Source: Jaminaea rosea (taxonomy: Eukaryota > Basidiomycota > Exobasidiomycetes > Microstromatales). Taken from it: 64,000 nt of DNA. Below the pieces are notes generated by a model. It was not told the DNA's origin. It did not search any database and was given only the letters and a program-made list of their open reading frames with translations. Both the position numbers and the translations under genes were made by a program. Below, piece after piece: positions 52,521 to 62,587 of this stretch; within the stretch, counting starts at the first letter, position 1; each line of letters starts with the position of its first letter. The stretch covers positions 248,001 through 312,000 of the forward strand of contig NW_020289983.1 in assembly GCF_003144245.1 (NCBI RefSeq), read 5' to 3'.

Positions 52521-55043
52521 ATGGACCCAGTCGCTGGTCCATCGAGGATACCAAATCGGTCCGGCTGTGCAAAGCCGCCGCGGGTACCGCGGTCTCGCGG
52601 CGTCGATGATGACCATTATCATCGTGGGCATAGCGGCGACGGGGCCGGCGTGAACGGGCCGCTTGTCTCGAACGATGATCTCGATGCGGGCCCTTCATAT
52701 CGCACGTTGCAGCAACCAACACGTTCGTCGCCATCATCATCACTCTCGTACGAGAGGCCGCGGCGGCAACATTCATCCACAAGGAGCATGAAAGCCGACA
52801 ATCCTCGCCGCGCTGGCTTGGTCATCACATCAGTCGGCTCGTATCTTCTTGTTGCCTCTCACCTCTACGAAGGCGCAGCAGCGGCTCCCCCATCACCACT
52901 TTGGGATTCCAAGGGCAAAGGTCGTGCCTACGACTTCGACGAGCAAAGAGGAGTCAGCGATAAGCTTAACCGCCGCCCGTCGTCTGGCAACCTGATGAGG
53001 GCAGACACGCTGTTGCCGCCCGCTACGCCCTCTCGTACCACCTCAACACCGACGCTTAGCAGATTAGGCAAAAGACAAGTCGGAGCAGCAGCTGCCTATT
53101 CGAGTGGCATCATCGCAGAGTGAGTAGCTGTTCGGCGAGGAACAAGGCGCCATGTCGACTCATCATACGCACTCCTTACTCTTCCCGCCAGTTGGACTCA
53201 CCAATCACGCAGCGTCTGGTTCCAACGAAAAGGTGAGTTGATAGTGCTCTCAATCATCCGCCACGAGAGGCGAGGCTGACCATTAGTTGACCTCCCCTAA
53301 CGCGCAGCCATCATTATCACCTCGTGCTTCCTCGCAATCTTCATCGTCCTCATCATCGGGGCGACCGTCTTCCTCCGCGATCGTCGCGATGAGAATGACG
53401 TAGACGAGGAAGACGACGACGAGTACTCGGACGAGGCAGCTTTGCGGCGAATGAGAGAGGAGCGGAAGATGAGGTCAGGGGATAGGGCAAAGAAGAAGGA
53501 AAAGAAGGGTAGCGAGAAGGAGGCGAGGGAGAAGGAAGAGAATGGCTCCATGCAACGCAAAGGGAGGCGCAAAGCGGATGGCACAAGTAGCGGATCGTCG
53601 ACCGCATTGAGCAAGCGGTTGGTATCGAGGTGGATTCGATCCTCACCGGGCATGGAGCGCACCGGTAGTGCCACCTCGTCGTCGCAGGCGGCGAACGAGG
53701 CGGGCGCTTCGAGGCGTTCGACAGAATCGTCAAGGTCGTCGCTAAGGAGGGCAGCATCGCGAGGCAGCCGATTGGGAGGGCCAAGACAGGATCGAGTTGA
53801 GGTAGAATACGACGATGGTACGGCAGCGGAGCCCGTGTCGTCACGCGAGACAGGACAGTCGGCTTCTGGATCATCGTCAGGGCCTCGTCATTCTACATCG
53901 CGACCCTCATCATCAAATCGACAGGCGGACCACTCAGCTGCTCTCGATGAAAGCGATATCCAAGCGGCAGACGAGGCTGTCGACATCAACCAGCCACCAG
54001 CATACATCCACCCTCCTTCGGCTTCGTCGCCTCCTCCGCCACCTCCCCCTCCTATGCCAGCGCCGACATCGCAGCCAACATATCACCGACCCTTGGCCGG
54101 CGAGTTCACCGGAGGGGACTCGAAAGAGGGTGCAACTGGGGGAGCGCCTTCAACTTCACCACAGGTGCCTGCACACGTGTTGGCCAATTTGCAGAGGCAG
54201 GACAACGTCGTCACTACCACTGGCCCTTCGCAGGCATTGACGGCTGAGGATGGCATCGCACATCTCGCTACCGATGACAAGGCCCGACTCGCCGCTCTGG
54301 CTGCCGCAGCCAGTTCGCCAACGAGCGTGCCCAGCGCGCCGCAGTACGAGGGCGGCTCGACGAGCGCTTCAGCTCCGCAAATCATTCAAGCGCCCTCTGC
54401 TCCCGACCTCGGCGACGACCACGATGGTGACAGCGCCTTCGAGGCATTGCCACCGCAGCCGTCTGCAGCTGACCTCGAGCACCGCGGCTATCCCAACGAG
54501 AAGGGCAAGGGCAAGAGCAAAGGCGAACAAAACGTCAGCGCCGACTTCTTGCCTGCACCGCCGAGCGCGCATAGGCAACACTACTCGCCATTCGACCAGC
54601 CATACCACCGCGCAACGCTGCGTGAGCCGCCGACGTTGAGCAGGTCCGGCTCGGCGACGTCAATTCCACGCTCACCTGCTGGCGTGCCAGCGGCAGAGCC
54701 TAGCGCTCCGCCTGCCGATGTTGATGAGGGCACCAACCCCACATCTGAACCTCCCGCCCTCAGCTCACGAGCAGCAGAAAAGCAACGCGAAGCCGAGGCT
54801 GAGCTGGCTCTCGTCGCCTCATCGCCCGCGGAGTATGCAGCGAGAGACGGCCATGGCAGCGGTGGCAGCGCTCCTGAGGCCCTTCCTGTGTATCAGCGAG
54901 GGGAGGACGCACAGCAACCCTCTGCGCCTGCACTTGGAGCTGACGCAGAGGAGCAGGCGCCGACAGATGTAAGGGCTAGTGCTCCCCCATTCGCACCGCA
55001 CGAACGCCCACACCCTTCAGCGCCGCCTGCTGAGGACAGTTAG
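52521..55043 (+). CDS. single-span membrane protein with PPxY and PSAP motifs
   Basis: Three exons, 52521-53119, 53192-53232 and 53308-55043, encode 791 residues; exon 2 is 41 nt. A weak hydrophobic stretch lies at about residues 99-118, and a strong membrane helix starts exon 3 (AIIITSCFLAIFIVLIIGATVFL, about 214-236), followed by Arg/Asp-rich and Lys-rich stretches. The long C-terminal tail is disordered. It has one PPAY at about residues 443-446 and five PSAP tetrapeptides between about 54325 and 55025. PPxY is the ligand of Rsp5 WW domains, and P(S/T)AP is the ligand of the ESCRT-I subunit Vps23/Tsg101. The layout recalls membrane adaptors of Rsp5 such as the Rcr and Ssh4/Ear1 proteins, without clear homology. 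I infer a role in endosomal sorting. Confidence 0.72.
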
Positions 55044-55405
55044 AGGCGGTAGCTAGCGGGACTAGAGCTCATTCATCTCCCGTTCCTTCAACCCCTGTTC
55101 ATATATCATTCCCCCACTCCTCCATTAGCCCACCGCGCGACATATTCCACCTCACACTCACCGACTCGTGCATTTGGCTTACCATCTGGCCGGTGTCTCA
55201 TTGCTGCAATCACTCGCATTCTCAGTCCTGCTTCTCATCTTGTTGTATCATCAAATACAGAGTAATTTGGCTTGGCCTCGCCGGTGTGTATGTAAACGTG
55301 ACTGGCGCGACGCACCTGGTGCGTTAATGCGTACTGAAGCTTGTCCCTCAGCGTCGGCGTCTCGTGGCCCTTCCTTCCTTCCATACCTACTTCCACAATC
55401 CCATC
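55044..55405. promoter_or_regulatory. upstream region of the MAPEG gene
   Basis: About 360 bp between same-strand genes, AT-richer than its neighbours at about 55220-55300. No gene. Confidence 0.4.
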
Positions 55406-56106
55406 ATGTCAGGCCTGTACGTCGCTTAGTGCGCATATTTCATAGCCTCTGCCACTCACTCTTCACTTCTTTGCCCCTACCAGAAGCACGTCCTTCCTCG
55501 GGGACATCAGCTCCTGGAGTCGCAAATCTTCCTTTTCAGGCTCGGCCATCATCGTCGCCTTCGTCCTTGGCCATGTGGTCTTCTCGGCGCGCTACCTAAA
55601 GCAGAAGTACGGGCTGGACGATAACACGAGCCCTCGTCGCGATATTGCGGATAAAGGCGAGGAGTACATGAGGAAAGGGAGGATCACGAGGGAACAGGTG
55701 AGACCTGCCAGGCGTGACGAGGCTGAGACGGGAGAAACCCGCTGATCGCTGCCTTCGACCGCATCATGGCTCTACTCGTCATGACCTCCTTTCCCCCCCC
55801 GGCGCCCCACCCCAGCTCAACCTCCTTCACCGCAACCAGGCTCTCCACGAGAATAGCATGGAGCACTTCCCCCTGTTCGCCTCCTCCGTCCTGTTTGCCC
55901 TCATGACGGGAGTCTCCCACATCAATGCCTTCGCTCTTGCGTATCTAGGAATTCGAGCTGGATATGGAGCGAGCTACTTGGCCATTAAGGACAAGAAAGC
56001 TTCTGTGCTCAGAACGGCTTTCTGGTGGTCGGGCAATCTGGTCTGCTTTGCAATGATCGTCAAGGGGGCAAGGAGACTTGTGGGTGTGGGGAGGATGTGG
56101 GAGTAA
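55406..56106 (+). CDS. MAPEG-family membrane protein
   Basis: Three exons, 55406-55416, 55484-55697 and 55816-56106, encode 171 residues. Exon 1 is only 11 nt (Met-Ser-Gly plus two bases). Its use is supported because the join gives MSGLSTSFLGDISSW and no other ATG precedes the first membrane helix (SAIIVAFVLGHVVFSARYL). The family signature is HRNQALHENSMEHFPLFAS in exon 3, matching the Arg/Gln/Glu/Asn pattern of MAPEG proteins (microsomal glutathione S-transferase and relatives). Three more hydrophobic segments follow, giving the usual four-helix bundle. The enzyme would sit in an internal membrane and act with glutathione or on lipid substrates; many fungal members are uncharacterised. Confidence 0.85.
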
Positions 56107-56325
56107 GAGAGCTAGGGGATTGGAGTCTGGTCTCGCAGCACATTTTGTGGACCACTTCCAGCTTCGTCTTGTCAGCTTCATCTACCACCTTTTCTCCTCT
56201 TCTTCGTCGCCTCACACAGTGAATGAAGAGTTTCGCGCCTCATCCCTTCATCCCAGCTCTCCGGATCACGACCATCTTCCCCTTGATTGATTCATCTCGA
56301 CGCCCGTGCGCCGTCCACCTGCAAG
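56107..56325. promoter_or_regulatory. short intergenic region
   Basis: 219 bp between the MAPEG stop and the earliest plausible start of the next gene on the same strand. Nothing distinctive. Confidence 0.35.
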
Positions 56326-59100
56326 ATGGGCTCGACGCGCATCAACTCGCAGCCAATCATCCCCTTCCGCTCCCGCCTCGCACATTTCTCCACTCTACCA
56401 CTATCATCCCCCTCATCACCATACACACCAGCTGACCTCATGCCCGCCGCTCGAAGCTCTCCTAGAGCTACGAGGGCGAGCAGCAGAAGCAAGGCCGCCG
56501 CCTTCCGCTCGTCTCCGGTGGCGAAAGGCGGTGCTGCTGCCGCTGCCAAGGGTGGCGGTGGCATACAATCGCCCTCGCATTTGCGAACTCCCTTGGCTAC
56601 CAAGACGAATATCGCACGTCGTCAAGATGCAAGCGAAGAGGCGGAGCAGCCACTACCTCGTGAAGTAGCAGCCTCAAAACTAGAGCCACGCCCACCAGGA
56701 AAGCAGCGCTTTCTCACCCCCGGCAGCATCGCGCGAGTACAAAGTCTGGACCAGCGCCAGTCCATTGATAGCGACCTCGAGGCAGCTCTGCTCGCCGACA
56801 GCCAAGAGCAGCAGCCACTACCATCGCTGCGCAACGAGGCAGAGCTTCAACTCCGTCAGCTTTCTGTTCCTCCTCCCATCACATCCACGCCGATCAATCG
56901 GCACCGCGTCGCCCACCCCAAGTTAGCAGCAGCCGGGCCATCCAAGGTTGCACCCTCACCAATCCGCCGCCCTGCCTCAGCCACCAAGCTTCGCAAGTAC
57001 GCGCCACCGCTTCGGGAGCGCAGTGCGGACTCAGACGATTTTGAAAATGAATACGTCGAAGAAAGCAGGGACACGCAGGCTCGTACGCAAATCCCCGTCC
57101 CCGCCGCGATTCCATCAAGCCTGCAAACGCAGCAGCAGCAACAGCAGCGGCAGCGTCCAGCCACTCCCAGCAGTGGGCGCGGTCGCATGAGGGAGGGAGT
57201 CCCACGCGCCTCGACTCCAGTACCAGGTCGATCCTACCTCGACGAGCAGATGCTCCATTCTCCGGGTGATCGTGGGCCGGACTTCTTCGCAATGCAGGCA
57301 AGCGGAGGAGGCACGCCTTCTTCTTCAGCACAGCGCCGGCGTCTTCATGAGCAGCAGCGACGCGGCTCAGGCTCAGTTACAGGGCAAAAGCGACGCTTCG
57401 AGTCCCCCTCCCACTCTGCCACCAGCCAAAGCCGTCGACACTTGCAGCTCCCCTCCGACGCGACGGACGAGGAGGTAGCGCGTACGAAGGAGGCAAGGAC
57501 TGCTGCTTTCGTTCGCAGCGCGAGTCAGGCAGCAAGGAGCAGCTCGCAACAGCGTCAGCTGTATCATCACAAGGGAGCAGCGAGGACACCTGCTGGTAGT
57601 CGCGACCGCGACTCGGCACACAAGGCTGGACAGGGTAGCGAGCGCCGCAGTATTGCCGGAGAGCCTAGGTCTGAACACAAACGCCGAGACCGCGGTGATA
57701 GGAGAGACACTGCAGCGGACATTGAGGATTCACAAGACCCCTTTGGATTTTTCCGAGCTGAAGAGCGCATCAAGCGAAGGAGGATGGTGAGCGCAGGCTA
57801 CGCGGCGTTGGTGCCTGAAGGCATGGGTGCTGGAGACAGGAATGAGGATACGGCCTTTGAGGAGATGATCGAGAAGCAAAATGAGACGCTGCGGTCGATT
57901 CGAGAGGGAGGGCTGGGGATTGGTGATGATACTGGAAACGGCAGCGACGAGCTGCAGATGGAGGGTACGGGACGGGAAGAGGTACGCGAAGAGGGCCGTG
58001 AAGACGGTGACGAGGACATGCCCGACGTGCTGGGCGTACTCACGAGTACTCGTCGCGCTATAGGGAACGTTGGTCAGAGCAGAAACGACGAAGACGAAGA
58101 CGATGACGATGATGCCATCCTACGGCGCATCTTGGGTTCAGCCGACGATGCTTCGTCCGACCCTGCAGCAGGTGCCGCTGACAAAAGACAGAAGGGGGAT
58201 CAAGAGGGCAACAGCAGCTCAAGCGATACGGACGATTATGCTGCTCCGTCAACTAGCAAGAGGCCAGCAAGAGGAGGTCAGAAGGGGATAAAGGGACAGC
58301 AAGGCAAGGCTCTCCCGGCGCAAGAGAAGAAGGCCGCTCCTCGACGAGCAGCGGTACAACGAGGCTCGCGACGCGCCACCGCGCGTGGCAAGGCTGCCCA
58401 AGGCAGCGACGAGGTCAGCACCAGCAGCAGCAGTGACGTCAATGCCCCAGAAAAGTGGCGTGTAGACAAGTTCCTCGACCAAGTGCTGCCGCGACGCTAC
58501 GTGCAGGGTGCCGGCATTACTGCCGCCAGAGAGAAGGCAGCTTCGCCAGAGAAGCGGACAAACAGGAAGAGGGCGAGGTTCGCGGACGACCCTGACGATG
58601 AGGATGAGGAAGACGACTCTCATCTCGGCCCGACGTGGTCCTCCTCACCTGTCACGAGCCCTGTACACAAGGCGAAGGGGAAGGGCAAGCAGACAGCTAA
58701 GAAGAGCAACGACAACAAGAAGGCAAGAGCTACCGCCAAGAGAGGCAAAGCTTCCAGCAAGGTCGGCGCGAAGAGCCAGTCATCACGCGCTGCTGCGGGC
58801 AAGAAGGCTGTCTCATCTGCGTCGCGAGCCACGAAGAAGCCAGACAAAGGCGGTTCGGCCACGAGGAGCAAGCGCGGCGCCTCCGTAGCCTCAGCGCCCA
58901 AACGTGCCGTCTCTGAAGTCTCCACTGCCCTCTCCTCTGCCCCATCCAGTCCCTCCGCCTCACCCGGCGAACAAGCTTCTTCCTCCTCCAACTACGGTCA
59001 GCGGCCCCCCACCCACGCAGCACTAGAAGATCGACGAAGGCGTGGCGATCATAGTTTGGACGGGTACGAGTTTGAGGAGGAGTTGGTGCTTGATCGCTGA
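56326..59100 (+). CDS. large disordered, probably nuclear protein of unknown function
   Basis: An intronless frame of 924 residues from the ATG at 56326; an in-frame ATG at 56440 (MPAARSSPRATRASS) is an alternative start. I do not recognise the family. Most of it is Ser/Arg/Ala-rich and disordered, with a CAG-encoded poly-Gln run near residue 272. One ordered-looking block near residues 470-490 reads SQDPFGFFRAEERIKRRR, a compact aromatic-then-basic motif. It is followed by a probable helix (FEEMIEKQNETLRSIREGG) and an acidic stretch. A second patterned block, EKWRVDKFLDQVLPRRYV, lies at about 708-725. The C-terminal quarter is Lys/Ala-rich (AKGKGKQTAKK and similar), as in chromatin-associated proteins. 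Nuclear location is an inference from composition. Confidence 0.65.
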   Translation: MGSTRINSQPIIPFRSRLAHFSTLPLSSPSSPYTPADLMPAARSSPRATRASSRSKAAAFRSSPVAKGGAAAAAKGGGGIQSPSHLRTPLATKTNIARRQDASEEAEQPLPREVAASKLEPRPPGKQRFLTPGSIARVQSLDQRQSIDSDLEAALLADSQEQQPLPSLRNEAELQLRQLSVPPPITSTPINRHRVAHPKLAAAGPSKVAPSPIRRPASATKLRKYAPPLRERSADSDDFENEYVEESRDTQARTQIPVPAAIPSSLQTQQQQQQRQRPATPSSGRGRMREGVPRASTPVPGRSYLDEQMLHSPGDRGPDFFAMQASGGGTPSSSAQRRRLHEQQRRGSGSVTGQKRRFESPSHSATSQSRRHLQLPSDATDEEVARTKEARTAAFVRSASQAARSSSQQRQLYHHKGAARTPAGSRDRDSAHKAGQGSERRSIAGEPRSEHKRRDRGDRRDTAADIEDSQDPFGFFRAEERIKRRRMVSAGYAALVPEGMGAGDRNEDTAFEEMIEKQNETLRSIREGGLGIGDDTGNGSDELQMEGTGREEVREEGREDGDEDMPDVLGVLTSTRRAIGNVGQSRNDEDEDDDDDAILRRILGSADDASSDPAAGAADKRQKGDQEGNSSSSDTDDYAAPSTSKRPARGGQKGIKGQQGKALPAQEKKAAPRRAAVQRGSRRATARGKAAQGSDEVSTSSSSDVNAPEKWRVDKFLDQVLPRRYVQGAGITAAREKAASPEKRTNRKRARFADDPDDEDEEDDSHLGPTWSSSPVTSPVHKAKGKGKQTAKKSNDNKKARATAKRGKASSKVGAKSQSSRAAAGKKAVSSASRATKKPDKGGSATRSKRGASVASAPKRAVSEVSTALSSAPSSPSASPGEQASSSSNYGQRPPTHAALEDRRRRGDHSLDGYEFEEELVLDR

Positions 59101-59411
59101 AAGAGTTGGCAGGCGGGTATGGAGGTGGGAAAGCGCTTGGTATTCGGGTCGAGATGGTCATGGAAAGAGGACAGAATAGGATACAGAGAAAGGGACGAGA
59201 GCCAGGCAATCAAGACGTGAAGTGGGTATCGAGGAGTAGAGAAAAAGGGGCGCCCGAAGGGTAGCGACTCCTGAGAAGCTATCACACCGTTACTGTCGAA
59301 ATGTTTCCTTCCTTCTGTGCCTCCTTCCCTTTTTCGCCATCGTCACTTCGCCTCACTTCAATACCACAGCCATCGCCGTCATCCACCTCGTGCCTGACCT
59401 GCTCGCACACA
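59101..59411. other. convergent 3' intergenic region
   Basis: About 310 bp between convergent stops. No gene or repeat seen. Confidence 0.5.
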
Positions 59412-62363
59412 TCAAGTCGTAGCCGTCGCTCTCGGCTCCGGAGCCCCAAGCGCAGTAGGCGCTGCGGCTGAAACATCTTCATCAGCATCCAACTCTCCTT
59501 CCTCCTTCTCCTCATTCTCAGCAGCGCCAGTAGTCCACTTCGATCGAGGCATCCAAGGCGGTGGCCCTCCTTTCGCTACTACGACGCGAGATTTGAGACG
59601 AGGGTCCCTCTTGCTGGCGGAGAGCCACGGTGCAGGGGAGCCGCGAGTGATGTGGCTAGGCGTGGGCCGCGCGCGATGGACGTGAGTGATGTTGAGGGGT
59701 GGTAGCGGCTTGGCGGGGAGCGAGCTGTGGGTCTGGTCTGAAGAGGGCGGGACATGCTGCTCTGCTTGCGGCAGCACCGCTTTGGAGCCAGAGACCGCTT
59801 CCGTCTGCTTGTCGCGGCTTTCGTCCGCACTGATATCCATATCGTCGCTCTGGCCCGCGGCAGCCGCAGGCGGAAGAGGTCCAGGCGGAGGACCAGGAGG
59901 AGGACCAGGGGGGAGTGGTGAAGCGGAAAGGGTCGCCATTTCTACCTCGGCCGCTTCGGCGTCTGCCTGTTCATCTCCAGCGTCTCCCTCAGCTGGAGGA
60001 GCGGAGGAGGCGGCCACAGTCTTGGCAGCCGAAAGTCCTGCAGCAGGATCAGATCCCGCCGAAATGACCGACTGCGGGACAATCTCTGGCGACATCGGCG
60101 GCGGTCCATCATCATCAGGCGGCGGCGGAGGGGGCGAGCTGTTCGATAGTGGCAGCTGAGAGGGCGGTGACGGACGGCGAGGCTGATGCTCTCTGCCTGC
60201 CTCTTCCTCTGGCTGTCCATGACCTGCTGCCTGCTGCTCCTGCAACGCCGCGCTAGCCTTTGTCACCCCGGCGGATGGTGAACCCCATCTCCTAGCTCTT
60301 CTTGGATCAAGAGTGGCTTCGTTCGAACCGCGCAAAGGCGCAGCAGTGCTGCCGAAAGGCTGCAGAGGCGGGCGAGTAGCGATGGGGCTGACACTGCTGC
60401 CGCTGCCGCTTCCCGGACGGCGCTCGACGGGGGAGGAATGACGTGCCCCTGTAGCGACCCGATGCTCCATGCGGGGGGAGACGAGCGCATATGGTCTGGG
60501 AGGGTGATAAGATGGGGAGACTGGAGGTGTAGACCCCGAAGAGGCTGGAGGGCTTCCACGGGCCGCAGGTGTTTCGAGAGGACGACGAGAATCCCTGCTT
60601 GCCGCCGGTGCTCCCCAGCTGGTGTTGCGATCCCCATCGCCGGCGCCGATCGGGCTTCTTGGTGTATATTGATCAGGTGACCGAGGTGGGTCGAGCGGTG
60701 CAGAGCGTGTCTGGTGCTGCTGCTGCCGCTGTTGGTACCCCACCGACCTGTCAGCTCCCTGCGCACCGGCAGATGAGCTTGCTTGCTGCTGTTGTCCAGC
60801 ACTCCCACTCCCACTTCCGCTGAGCCCAGTGCCAACAGCAGCTGAAGGCGCCACAGGGGGCGGCCTCACCGGCGGCCCTCTTCCCCGGAATCGGCCTTGC
60901 GGCAAGGGCTCCGCAGGCGCTTTTTCCAGCATCATGGTCTGCTTTCGGTTCTTGTGGGCACCAATGTAGGCACCTTTTGCTTGGGCGTTGGAGGTTGAAG
61001 GGGGAGGAAGAATTGCATCGAGGAAATTGCCCGTGCCGCTGCCGGGCGGGCTAGTCGCCGATGATGGTGCTGAGGAGGGGCCGGCAATGGCATTCTGCTG
61101 GACTGACCGAGGCTGTGTCCCTTGTCTAGGCGGAGATGCCTGCCTCGCCTTCTTAGCGGGATTGCCTGTGCTAGTCGCCCCTGCACCTGCCACCTTTGCT
61201 TCTCGCGCAAGCCTCTCCAGCTCACGTACACTCGCATTGGCCAGGGGCCGGTGATGGTGCTGGGTGGACCATTTAGTAGAAGCTGGCTTGGATACCGGTG
61301 CCACGCTTGGCTGCGGTCTGATCGAGCTATTAGGGCTTGATCGCCGCTCAGCTGTGGCACTCTGAGCGCTCGACCCGGTTCGCGTATCCTTTGAGCGCGA
61401 CGCTGGCTCGACCTCTTCGCTGATAATGCGCGGCAGGCCAGGTCGTGACGCCGAAGGAGACAGAGGTGTAGCGGCTGCAGCTGCCAACGCGATTGCTGAA
61501 CTTGGCCTCACAGTCGGCTCTGCAATGGCCAATTGCGGTCTCCTGCGAGCCATTGGTTGGTCAGAGTCCGATGCCGAACAGGGGCCGCTACTCAGCTCGC
61601 TGCTGAGCTCCGGGCTGTCGCGCTTGCGCTTTTTTGAGTCTGTCCCTGGACTTGCTCGAGCGCGAGGTTTGGGCCTTTGAATACTGACGTCGCCGTCATC
61701 GTCGTCTAAGTCGTCCTCCGCATCCGACCCTACCACCTGAGCGCGCCTCTTGCGCTGCTTCTCCGCAAGCTCCTCTTGTGCCTTCTTACGCTTGTACTCT
61801 CTGAAGAGCTTCTTATCCCTCCTGAATTCGAGCCTGAGCCTTCGTCTGGCATCCACGCCAACGGAGCTGTCTTCGTACTTTTGTCGATCGGTATCGTCTT
61901 CATCGAGAACGGGTGTATCATCCCCGCTGTCCGGCTCAGGAATGTCCTCTGGCCTGCCTCCCCTTGACTCCCAGAACTCATCCATGGCCTCCTTGCTGAA
62001 GCATTGTTCTGGCTCCCACGTGTTTGAGTGAATGTTGAATCCATTCCACTTGGTGCGATATTGCGTGTAGCCCTTGCGCGGGTGTCGCCTCCACCGAAGG
62101 ATCGTTTCGATTTCGTACTCTGGAGGGCCGGATTCGCCCTCCTCGTTGATTTGCAGCTGTGCTTCGAGCTGCGAGACATCGACAAAAGACCATTTCTCAT
62201 CATTCTCGCTCCAGGATGCCAGGCTGCCTTCGCTCTCTTCGAATGGCATCGGCGTCACTCGATAATCCTCTCCCCAGTCCGTCTTCTCCCACCGTACGGG
62301 CTTGCCATCCTTGGTGCGGCCTTTGCCCTTTACTTTTCCCTTGCTGCCCTTTTTGCGTGGCAT
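59412..62363 (-). CDS. chromodomain protein with long disordered tail
   Basis: An intronless frame of 983 residues. A chromodomain occupies about residues 81-133 (YEIETILRWR ... QYRTKWNGFNIHSNTWEPE). The three aromatic cage positions expected to hold methyl-lysine are present as Tyr83, Trp106 and Phe109. The 80 residues before it are Lys-rich, then acidic. After it come a charged segment with probable nuclear localisation signals (KKLFREYKRKKAQ, DSKKRKRD) and about 700 residues of Pro/Ser/Ala-rich sequence with Pro runs near the C-terminus. There is no visible chromoshadow, SET or helicase domain, so it is not a canonical HP1/Swi6, Clr4 or CHD protein. It is likely a nuclear reader of H3K9 or H3K27 methylation; partners are unknown. 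Confidence 0.8.
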   Translation of the reverse strand: MPRKKGSKGKVKGKGRTKDGKPVRWEKTDWGEDYRVTPMPFEESEGSLASWSENDEKWSFVDVSQLEAQLQINEEGESGPPEYEIETILRWRRHPRKGYTQYRTKWNGFNIHSNTWEPEQCFSKEAMDEFWESRGGRPEDIPEPDSGDDTPVLDEDDTDRQKYEDSSVGVDARRRLRLEFRRDKKLFREYKRKKAQEELAEKQRKRRAQVVGSDAEDDLDDDDGDVSIQRPKPRARASPGTDSKKRKRDSPELSSELSSGPCSASDSDQPMARRRPQLAIAEPTVRPSSAIALAAAAATPLSPSASRPGLPRIISEEVEPASRSKDTRTGSSAQSATAERRSSPNSSIRPQPSVAPVSKPASTKWSTQHHHRPLANASVRELERLAREAKVAGAGATSTGNPAKKARQASPPRQGTQPRSVQQNAIAGPSSAPSSATSPPGSGTGNFLDAILPPPSTSNAQAKGAYIGAHKNRKQTMMLEKAPAEPLPQGRFRGRGPPVRPPPVAPSAAVGTGLSGSGSGSAGQQQQASSSAGAQGADRSVGYQQRQQQHQTRSAPLDPPRSPDQYTPRSPIGAGDGDRNTSWGAPAASRDSRRPLETPAARGSPPASSGSTPPVSPSYHPPRPYALVSPRMEHRVATGARHSSPVERRPGSGSGSSVSPIATRPPLQPFGSTAAPLRGSNEATLDPRRARRWGSPSAGVTKASAALQEQQAAGHGQPEEEAGREHQPRRPSPPSQLPLSNSSPPPPPPDDDGPPPMSPEIVPQSVISAGSDPAAGLSAAKTVAASSAPPAEGDAGDEQADAEAAEVEMATLSASPLPPGPPPGPPPGPLPPAAAAGQSDDMDISADESRDKQTEAVSGSKAVLPQAEQHVPPSSDQTHSSLPAKPLPPLNITHVHRARPTPSHITRGSPAPWLSASKRDPRLKSRVVVAKGGPPPWMPRSKWTTGAAENEEKEEGELDADEDVSAAAPTALGAPEPRATATT

Positions 62364-62587
62364 AGCAGCAGTGGCGCCGGGCTAAAGGAGTGAAGGGAGT
62401 CAAGTCAAGGAGTTGAAGCTGCCAGTGATTCGGAGCTTGATTGGTGCGGGGACGGCGGACTGAGGGCCGTGCGGTGCTGCGTGTTGGACTGGACGCCGTC
62501 TTCCGTGTCGCGGCAGGCTGCGTCCCAATCTTGGCCTCACTCACTTCCTCTTTTCGCCGATAAGCATTCGCTTTGGCAATCACCACA
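62364..62587. promoter_or_regulatory. divergent chromodomain/paladin promoter
   Basis: 224 bp between divergent start codons. No known site assigned. Confidence 0.45.
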
